From the NCBI GenBank assembly GCA_016987375.1, contig PJRA01000498.1:94969-118730 (forward strand): DNA of 23,762 nucleotides, given 5' to 3'. This DNA comes from Brachionus koreanus (taxonomy: Eukaryota > Rotifera > Eurotatoria > Ploima > Brachionidae). Under the pieces are notes generated by a model. The model ran no database searches. It had not been told where the DNA came from and was given only the letters and a program-made list of their open reading frames with translations. Of the stretch, positions 16,390-23,762 are shown one piece after another (within the stretch, counting starts at the first letter, position 1; each line of letters begins with the position of its first letter). The position numbers were made by a program, and so were the translations under genes.

Positions 16390-16737
16390 ATGCAGGTGAC
16401 TGATAAAAGAAGTCTGAACACCTTCCATACTTGAAGCCTGCGAAGGATTCTGGGGATACACTGGCCTGAGACACAGTCAAATGCTGAACTATACAAAAAA
16501 TTGCGATGGCTTGGACATATACTTAGAATGAAAGAAAAAAGAATACCAAAAAAGGCCCTTCAATGGACACCACAAGGGCGACGTAAGGTAGGAAGACCAG
16601 CAGTAACATGGAGGTCAACAATCATGAAAGAGCTCACCGAAATGAGAATGACATGGGGAGAAGCAAGGGTGAAGGCGAAAGATCGACTTGAGTGGAAATC
16701 AAAAGTAATGACCCTATGCTCCACAAGAAGTAAATAA
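16390..16737 (+). pseudogene. C-terminal fragment of a second LINE polyprotein
   Basis: One frame with a single TGA (16432) reads SLRRILGIHWPETQSNAELY, RWLGHILRMKEKRIPKKALQ, WTPQGRRKVGRPAVTW and LTEMRMTWGEARVKAKDRLE, ending LCSTRSK. This is the RWxGHxLR...LxWxPxGxRxxGRPxxTWR tail common at the end of endonuclease/reverse-transcriptase proteins of RTE-like and related LINEs. It is followed by a short A-rich run and then by CR1-like coding sequence, so it looks like a 5'-truncated insertion into the older element. It is much less decayed than its host. Confidence 0.75.
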
Positions 16738-16747
16738 GGAAAAAAAA

Positions 16748-17386
16748 TGCAGACGATTGCAAGAAATGAAATAAATGAAAGTAAGATAAAAGTGCAATTA
16801 CAAAACTATATGAATCTCAACATAGAAAAATGTGTAGTTATTCATATTAGTATGAAAAACAAATCCAAAAACGGATTATTTTATATCTTAAGAGAATGAA
16901 GTTCACAAGTTGAAAGGGACCTTTGAACAGAGGGATCTAAAAGTTAAATATAGTTCTGGAACAAATTTTGAATGGATTCAATACCACAACCCCAGCATTA
17001 TTAAAAGAATGTACACAAGTCTTGTTTGACGCCACCTTGAATTTGTAATCTGTGTGTAAAATCCATACTTTAAGAAAGATATTGATATACTTGAGAGATT
17101 ACAGAGTATCAATGGGTTTGGTGATTTAACAAAGAGGAGACGCGGTGATCTTATTGTACAAGTTCATAAACGAACTAGGTGAAATTGAATGGTTCTCTAA
17201 ACCTAATTTAATACAAAAGGTATTCGATACAGACTAAGAAAAGAGCTCATAAGAACTGTTTGACGAGGTTCAATTTTTATCACATAAAGAATTGTTAATG
17301 ATTCGAATCAATTAACAAATGAAATAATAGAATCAAAAATGATTGATCAATTTAAGAATAAATTAGATAAACTTTTGAAAAATTAA
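16748..17386 (+). pseudogene. CR1-like LINE relic, 3' part
   Basis: Begins with ADD (remnant of the palm motif C, FADD), then YMNLNIEKCVVIHI, MYTSLV, HLEFVICV, NPYFKKDIDILERLQ, KRRRGDLIVQ and NDSNQLTNEIIESKMIDQFK, ending LDKLLKN and TAA 17384-17386. Every block matches, in order, the thumb and C-terminal region of CR1-like LINEs (HLE-CIQ-WNPY, RRLRGDLIE, RVVNDWNSLP, SFKNRLDK). The frame changes several times and stops are frequent. It appears to be the continuation of 15761-16000. Confidence 0.75.
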
Positions 17387-17797
17387 TATTTATTTGAATA
17401 AAGTTTGAAGCATAAGGCTTCCATGCGACTCATTTTTCATTCTAGAAAATTATCCACAGAAGATTAGGTAAAAAACTGTCTTTCAAATTACTTTTTCATT
17501 GCATTCAAAAAATTACATCTAATATTAAATTATTATTATTATTTATTTGAAAAATATTACGCCAGATTTTTGATTAGAAAGTATTAAATTATAAAATAGA
17601 AATAAAATTAAATAATATAAAATCTAAATTAAAAAGATAATTTAAATTAAAAATAAACATTAAGACAATTTTTTTCCACCATTTACCATTTAATTCACAT
17701 GCTTAAAAAAATAGATAGATTTACATGATTTCCATTAAACTTAATAATTATTTTGCCTAATTTAATATTTACTATGAGAATTTAATTTACTCTTTTG
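17387..17797. other. AT-rich stretch after LINE relic
   Basis: May contain the 3' UTR of the CR1-like element. An (ATT)n run lies near 17526-17545. Nothing else was recognised. Confidence 0.4.
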
Positions 17798-17880
17798 TGT
17801 TGTTGTTGTTGTATGAGATTTGGGTACAGGCCATCGTCATTGAAGTGATGTGCGATGCAGCCATTACCAGCCCCTCAAAT
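17798..17880 (-). mobile_element. Retroelement 3' end with (AAC)n tail
   Basis: On the minus strand a GC-richer block (GGGGCTGGTAATGGCTGCAT, CACATCACTTCAATGACGAT, GGCCTGTACCCAAATCTC) ends in ATACAACAACAACAAC. A non-AT-rich block ending in a simple repeat is typical of the 3' terminus of a 5'-truncated LINE or SINE, especially RTE-like ones. The class is inferred; no coding sequence is present. Confidence 0.45.
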
Positions 17881-18370
17881 TCTGATTATCAATGTAAAAT
17901 ATTTACTATTTAATAATGAATGTAAATTATTTTACATTTTTACATCTGCATATCATTACATTTTACAAAAAATTTACAATGACATTTTAAATTGTGCATT
18001 TTTATTTTTTAATTAATTTGGAAAAGTTTTTTAAAAAATTGCTTAAAATTAATGGAAAATATGAAGCTTTAAAAATGTAAAATTAAATACATTCCATCCA
18101 AAAATTTTAATTTGCTATTTACTAATCCATATAATCTTATATTTATTTATTAAAAATTATTTTAATTTAAGATTTTTATTTTGTTTTCCGTCCTCTTGTT
18201 TCAAAATTAACAACGTATTCTCTTGCAAATAAGAACATCCCTATGATTCTAAAAGCACTATCTGAATGCTTTATCGCTTTATTTTCTATTATATAAATAT
18301 AAGATCTTTGTTAAATAAGCTATCTGTTTTTTTTTTATAATAATAATATGAATTCTACAATAGATTTAAT

Positions 18371-18584
18371 AAAATTGTAATAGCTTGTTATGTTGATGAC
18401 GAAATTGATGGCTTTGATGAGAGAGATCAATTTTTAACTTGTAATCGTTAAATTTTGAAGAAGAAGTTTATGGTTCTATTAGACTCCAAGAGAATGTCAA
18501 AAGTTTTGGAGATAATTTTGGATTGATCACTCGCAAACAAAAATTGATCTTCCTCATCAAAACCAGAATCAATCATAATTGTAT
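18371..18584. repeat. Inverted duplication with coding-like arms
   Basis: Arms at 18403-18438 (plus) and 18534-18573 (minus) are inverted relatives sharing TTTGATGAG-GATCAATTTTT. Both arms, read in their own direction, give nearly the same peptide: IDGFDERDQFL on plus (frame 18371-18451, preceded by IVIACYVDDE) and IDSGFDEEDQFL on minus (frame 18584-18448). This suggests an inverted duplication of a once-coding sequence. The YVDD word resembles an LTR-retroelement reverse-transcriptase motif, but its surroundings do not confirm it. Confidence 0.45.
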
Positions 18585-21500
18585 TATCACAAAATGTCTT
18601 ACAACTTCAACTTGACTTTTTTAATAATTTTTATTTTCTTGTATCTTAATTTTTAACCCAGCAACTGTACTCGAATTTTTTAAAATTTTTAAAATAATAT
18701 TTTTTTTTATATATTTCAAACTTTAATTCTAGCTACGCACTTTACCAATATTATATTTGAAAGAAATTTAGTAACAAGGTATTTAATGGTTAATGATTCA
18801 AATTTTTAATTGAAAATTGAAAGCTAAAATCTCTTTTAAGCTCATCTCTTTTTCTTTTCTCCTCCAGGGCTTGTATCTCAAGAAGATTAAGTATGTGTCT
18901 TTAAGTTAATAAATATTTTTTGTTTTTTTTTTTAATTTATTAATTCATTATAAAAAATCAATTTTATACCAAAATAATCTAAATAATTAAAGTCGTTTTT
19001 TAATCTTATTATATTAATAAATAATAACATTGACACTCAATTAAGTTTAACATTTGATTTAATTGATTAAAAATTTATAATTAAAAAGCGATAAATAAAA
19101 ATGCCTTATTAGATAAAATGAAAATAATTTTGCATTTTTATATTTTTAGATTTTTAAAAATTTGACAAAAAACTCAAAATCCAATCGCTCACTTACACAA
19201 GTTTGCTAGGAAACTATTAATTAATCTTCATAATCAAATTAAATAAGGTTATATTGAAAATCAAGAAAGAATCACAATTCTATTTATAAATCAATATACT
19301 TCTAAATTTAAATTCATGTTATTTCTAAATATATTTAGAAAGAGATTTAATTTGTCTAAAAAAAAAAAAAAATTCTAAACTGATATTTTTGAAGTCTTTT
19401 TTTTACCGAACATTATTTATATGAATTTGCTGCTATTGTTTCAAATTATTTGATAATAATTTAGACTTGAATCAGATAGAGTGAAATAATAAAAAAAATT
19501 AGTTGATTAAAAAAAATCAATAAATGCTAATTTTATCAATGTTAATCATTCATATTACGTTTTCAAAATTGCTGATAGAAAAGTTAAAATAGTATTTGAA
19601 TTGGATACCTTAAGGATACTATTTTTCTAATAAAAAATTCGACCTAGTATTTATTTCAAAATAATCAAAAGTCAATATTGACTCTTTTTAATTAACTGTA
19701 ATTTGCTAATTTTAAATTTAGTCGTGAACATATTGAAAAGAGCTAAGCAGTCGATTAACCTTGTAATTTGAATGCTCAAAATTTAAAAGCATACATTTAA
19801 AATTTTTGTCTTGTTAGTTTTTATTTGAAAATTATTCTAGAAAAATAGTGAATATAATAAAATAATTTTTTTTTACTTAGAATTTATTTTAATAATACAC
19901 AAAAATGAAAAAAATTAAAAAAAAGTTTGACAGCTCTTTTGATTTTATCGAACAAAAACATAAAAGTAAAATTTTTTCTCCCTGCCAACAAATATAAATT
20001 TTTAAAAATTATGATGTAAATTACATGATTACAAAGTGTTTAAATAAGCCATTTGATTTAATACAACAATAATATATAATAAAAAAAAAGTTTAATTTTT
20101 CTAAAATCAGAATTTAAAAACCACTGAGGAAATAAAATTAATTTCAGTTTCTTTGATTAATTAATTTTGCTTTTTTTTATCTAATTCCCATAAAAACACA
20201 CACACTACTGGGATTCTTTCGTAGAAAAAAAAAAAGTCTACAGTTTTTAATCTCATGAAAAGCCAAAAAAAAACTCAATTTTTTGTCAAAAAGACGTTGG
20301 TAAAATCGATTTATTCCTATAATTAATTGACATAATGGCTAATTCATAAGCTAGTTTCTTATTATTTAAGTTAAAAAATATTTGTGAAAAAAAGATCGAT
20401 TTTGTTGATTAAACCGATCATAAAAAATTAAAATTTTTCTAAAATTAATCATTTTTCTTTCAGCTTATACTCAATTACTTAAAGTAAATAAAAATCAACT
20501 CCCTTTTTTTCAGCTTTTTATTTTAACAAAAACAAACAAAAAGTAAAAATTATTAATTTTTTTTGTAAATTATGTATTATTTTAGACAATTTATTATAAT
20601 ACACAAAATAATGTCATTCTTTAAAAACACAAAAATTTAAATAAAAAACATTTCAAAATTTTTTTATTTTTTTTTAATTGAAAAAGTCTTATGTAACGCT
20701 AAATAGTACAAACTTTTTGCATATTATTAAAAATCATAAAACATATTTTGAATAAAGAATTCCTATTTTAATTATAAAAATGCATATTTTATGGCTACAA
20801 GAATAAATTGGTTTTTGCATTGGCCTTATCCTATATAACAAAAATCTCGATTGTGTTTATCAAATTTTTTATTAAAAACTATAAAATTTTTATTTACAAA
20901 AAATATTTTCAACTAGAAGAAAAGTATTTCAAATAAGATCATTAAAATTAAGATCTCATGCAAATTTGACATCAAACAAATGATTATTTTAAAATATGCC
21001 ACAAAAATTAGCTAAACAAAATTCAAATGTAATTCAAGCTTGAGAAGACTAATGATTTTGGAAAAATATTTCACTCATGTTTGTTAATAACGCTCTAGAG
21101 AAGCTAGAGACTTATTCATGCTCTTAGGAAAAAATAATACTGACTTTTAAAACGAACTCATGTACCTGGTATGAATTTTCAAAACTAATTTATCTACTAT
21201 TAAACAAAAATATTATTTAAGACAATTTAATCTTATTAATTTCTAATGCTCTCCAAAATTTCTAGGCGATTATTTGATGAAATCTATTTTTCTAATTAAA
21301 ACAGTGTTGACAGAGTTTTCATACATAGAAATATAATTAGTTTTTTGTTAGAAATTTATTATTACCTTACCTATCTTTAAATACCTTTATGATTTTGATT
21401 TTGATTTTGAATTTTGAAATTTTCTCTATGACTAAATAACGAAACCATGATTAAGTCATAAATTTTTGCTAAATATTGTCTTCAACTCAAATCAAATAAA

Positions 21501-22384
21501 ATCAAAGAAAAGTTCACGCTTCTGAATTCTAAACAAACCAAAACTAGTTTTTTTTTATAAATTATTATCATTTGTTTGTTTAGAATCAGACTTATTTATA
21601 CTAAAAAAATAAGAGAAAATAAATAAAAATATTTGTTTTTATTTTTTATGATAATAATTTATGAAGTTTGAATCAGTTTAGATTTTCTTACTGTATCAGT
21701 ATAAAAATTTCCCACTAGATTAATTGACTAGCAGAAATCGATTCATTTATTTACTTGGAAAATATTTAAAAGCTGATTGTCATGGCAACAGGATGGTCGT
21801 CACAGCATTTCCGCGACAAAAAGACAAAAGAAAACAACATTGTCAACAAGATTCCAATAATGAATACATTTAATATACACTGATGATTTGACACGTGGTT
21901 CTGAGATAATTTATTTTACTGTATTTTGCGTAAAATTTTAATTATAAAAAAACTGACGTGAAGTTTCTACTTGATTCAATTCAAGTCTAAATAAAGTTCA
22001 ATTTAAAAAGAAAATAAAAAAAATAACTCTTGATTTTTTTAACTTAATAAAATTTTCGTACATTATTGTTTAAAAGTTAAAGCTTTTAAAGTTAAATCTC
22101 CAACGCAAAAGAAATAAATGAAAAAGAGAAAATGTTTGTAGACACTATTCATTCGAAACTAAAGCAAATAATACACTTCAAGATATAGACTCTTCATCAA
22201 TAATATAATGCATGATTATTTGCAACAAGGAAGTTAGATAAGATTCGGACTTAGTGAAACTCGAATCGTAAATTTAAGAAAGATGATATATCCAAGTCAT
22301 ATGGAAACGAAATAGAGATAAAGTGGATGAATGGATATAGTGTGTAGAAACAGAAGCAACAGACCAAGGAAATAATAAAAATAG
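18585..22384. other. Long AT-rich stretch without recognised gene
   Basis: No protein-coding or RNA gene was recognised in about 3.8 kb. Notable points are an isolated exon-like site at 18868-18890, a (GATTTT)n run near 21392-21411, and a GC-bearing block at 21776-21850 with a near-match to an RFX X-box. The part after about 22130 may belong to the gag element that follows. Confidence 0.5.
21776..21789 (+). promoter_or_regulatory. RFX X-box-like site
   Basis: ATTGTCATGGCAAC matches the X-box consensus GTTRCCATGGYAAC at 12 of 14 positions. RFX factors use such sites to control cilium genes in animals (established). No gene start was found beside it, so the role is unsupported. Confidence 0.2.
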
Positions 22385-22706
22385 AAACGTTATAAAACTT
22401 TTAGAGCAAATGCTTTACAAATGTTAAGAAACACACTAAAGGGAGATGAAGATCTTTCATGAGAGAAATTTAAAACTAATTTATTAGCAACTCTGAAACC
22501 CACTTGTGTTCAGAGAGGGCTAAAATCGGAACCAAAAAGTATTAGACTAACTTCAAATTTTGAAGACACAATAATGAAATTCCAAAAAATAGCAAACGAG
22601 ATAATCTTTTCTCGAAGCATTGAACCCAAAGGTAAAGGCTGATTTAGAAATTCAGAATATTGAAACTTTGAATGAAGCTATTCGACATGCAAGAGTTTTT
22701 ACATAA
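22385..22706 (+). pseudogene. Retroelement gag relic
   Basis: The first frame reads FRANALQMLRNTLKGDEDLS, a TGA, EKFKTNLLATLKPTCVQRGL and FEDTIMKFQKIANEI. One base later in phase it continues as LNPKVKADLEIQNIETLNEA and IRHARVFT to TAA 22704-22706. The pattern (LKGDEDLSWxxFKxxLLxxF, FxxIAN, LxPKVRAxLE...TLxEAI) is that of the capsid-type gag domain of Ty3/gypsy-like LTR retroelements. There is one internal stop and one frameshift near 22620. No LTR, protease or reverse transcriptase of this element was found, so only a fragment survives. Confidence 0.65.
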
Positions 22707-22850
22707 TGAGTAAAAATTGTCAAATTTAAAAATTTCAAGGCTAATCAACAGGCTAGTGTTCTTGTCTAATAGACTGATTAATACTTCTTTTATTTAAATT
22801 GTATATAAAACACTAAATACTTTTAAAATAAAAAAGATGTTTTGACTAAT
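22707..22850. other. Spacer between gag relic and LINE
   Basis: AT-rich, with no feature recognised. It probably holds the 3' UTR of the minus-strand LINE, but no poly(A)-like or tandem-repeat tail is clear. Confidence 0.3.
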
Positions 22851-23762
22851 TTAAAAATTAAACATTGAAAAATTCAAATCAAATCTTTTAAATTTTTTAA
22901 CAAAATCTGTAAAAATTAACTTTACATTATTGTAAATAGAAAGCTTTAATGTAGTGAATTTCAACATTGATCTCTTGATCACAAAGCTATTTATCAATCT
23001 TGAGTAAAAAAATCAAAACGTTTTTTCACCAATATTAGATTTTGCCATTGGTTCTATTAAGTTTTCGCTATTCCTTGAATTATATCTTAAATTTTTTGAG
23101 TCATTTTTGAATAATTTGTTTTTTAAATGTTCAGGCGAATTATGATAGTAAAATGTCTTAAAAGAAAATGTTAACATTCTCTCTAGAATTCTGTGCTGAA
23201 ATGCATATAAGCCATATTTTTCCAAAAAGTTATTCACATCATTAAAGTTATTAACTTCAAATTTAAACTTAAACAGTTTAAATATTGAAAAATAATAACT
23301 CTTGGCTAGTTTGATTAGTTCCTCTTTGGAAAAATAACATAGAAGAGTTGAACAGTAGTCAAAGTAAGGTAAAATAAAAGTTTTAAAAAACTGTATCTTA
23401 ACAGAAGTTGAAAGATAGCAAAGTCTTTTAATACTAAATAATTTTTATTCACAACTAAAGAGATGATAGAAGCTTGTTTAGAAAATTTTAAATCTTGATC
23501 CATCTTAAAGCCCAAAAGACTTATTTATTTAACAATTTTTATATAATTACCACATAAATTGACCATTTCAGGATTTTTACTTGTTCTATTAGAGAAAATC
23601 ATACAGAATGTTTTCGACCAATTTATATCTATCTTATTATAAAAACACCAATCATTTAAGCTATTAATAGACAAATAAAAATTTTCTAGTACACTCTCTA
23701 GATCTTTATCAGAGAAACAGATGGTTATGTCATCAGCAAACATTTTAATGTCAAATATTTTT
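22851..23762 (-). pseudogene. Jockey/CR1-like LINE reverse transcriptase, C-terminal half
   Basis: It runs off the right edge of the window. It reads IFDIKMFADDITICFS (palm motif C, FADD), LENFYLSINSLNDWCFYNKI, DINWSKTFCMIFSNR and LLGFKMDQDLKFSKQ. After a frameshift near 23450 it continues KRLCYLSTSVKIQFFKTFIL, PYFDYCSTLLCYFSKEEL, FLEKYGLYAFQHRILERMLT and SFKTFYYHNSPEHLKNKLFK. Stops interrupt at 23527-23525 and 23015-23013; the frame then stays open to TAA 22853-22851. These blocks (FADD, W--KN--K-N--K, LLG---D--L-F, L-YC) are the palm-thumb and C-terminal connection of jockey/CR1-type LINEs. With only two stops and one frameshift in about 300 codons, it is the best preserved retrotransposon in the window. 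Confidence 0.85.

Noticed and set aside
16286..16480. 64-residue minus-strand frame
   Set aside because: It overlaps the plus-strand LINE tail, which has clear family motifs; the minus frame has none.
18371..18451. Copia-type reverse transcriptase motif (YVDD)
   Set aside because: Only four residues match and the neighbouring residues do not fit the family; kept only as part of the inverted duplication.
20464..20486. Second exon-like site (TTTCTTTCAG...GTAAAT)
   Set aside because: The enclosed bases are A/T only and such signals arise often by chance in this composition.
1..23762. CRISPR arrays, bacterial operons, ribosome binding sites
   Set aside because: The window is eukaryotic; no regularly spaced repeats or prokaryotic gene organisation was seen.

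Overview
This is AT-rich eukaryotic (animal) DNA. The evidence is a gene broken into exons by GT-AG introns, several of them only 50-64 nt long; the standard genetic code; and many decayed transposable elements. Style and content (very AT-rich introns, jockey/CR1-like retrotransposons, tiny introns) fit a small invertebrate such as a monogonont rotifer. That assignment is an inference from general resemblance, not a demonstrated match.

Layout. 1-2228 is AT-rich with two short coding-like scraps. 2238-3544 is a 1.3-kb DNA transposon of the Mutator/MULE type. It has terminal inverted repeats, a perfect 9-bp target duplication, a SAP-like segment and a SWIM zinc finger, but no visible transposase core. 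3693-3932 is a hAT-like MITE. 4638-14976 (minus strand) is the one confident host gene, a type I phosphatidylinositol-4-phosphate 5-kinase (PIP5K). It has at least eight exons, a candidate 24-nt microexon and candidate alternative 3' exons. Its two long introns (about 4.0 and 3.7 kb) hold a Tc1/mariner-type MITE, a large imperfect palindrome, an unidentified coding relic and short repeats. 15761-17386 is an old CR1-like LINE on the plus strand, split by a second LINE fragment. 17387-22380 is mostly featureless AT-rich DNA with a 3'-end-like retroelement scrap, an inverted duplication and an isolated exon-like site. 22385-22706 is a retroelement gag relic on the plus strand. 22851-23762 (minus strand, running off the window) is the C-terminal half of a relatively young LINE reverse transcriptase.

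How it works together. The PIP5K would make PI(4,5)P2 from PI4P at membranes; its catalytic and specificity motifs are intact across exons. Its regulatory N- and C-terminal tails are low-complexity, and the C-terminus appears open to alternative splicing. Nearly everything else is transposon debris from several classes: MULE, hAT-like, mariner-like, CR1/jockey-like LINEs, an RTE-like or related LINE, and a gag-bearing element. The most interesting items are the MULE derivative with SAP and SWIM segments, and the splice-level complexity of PIP5K.
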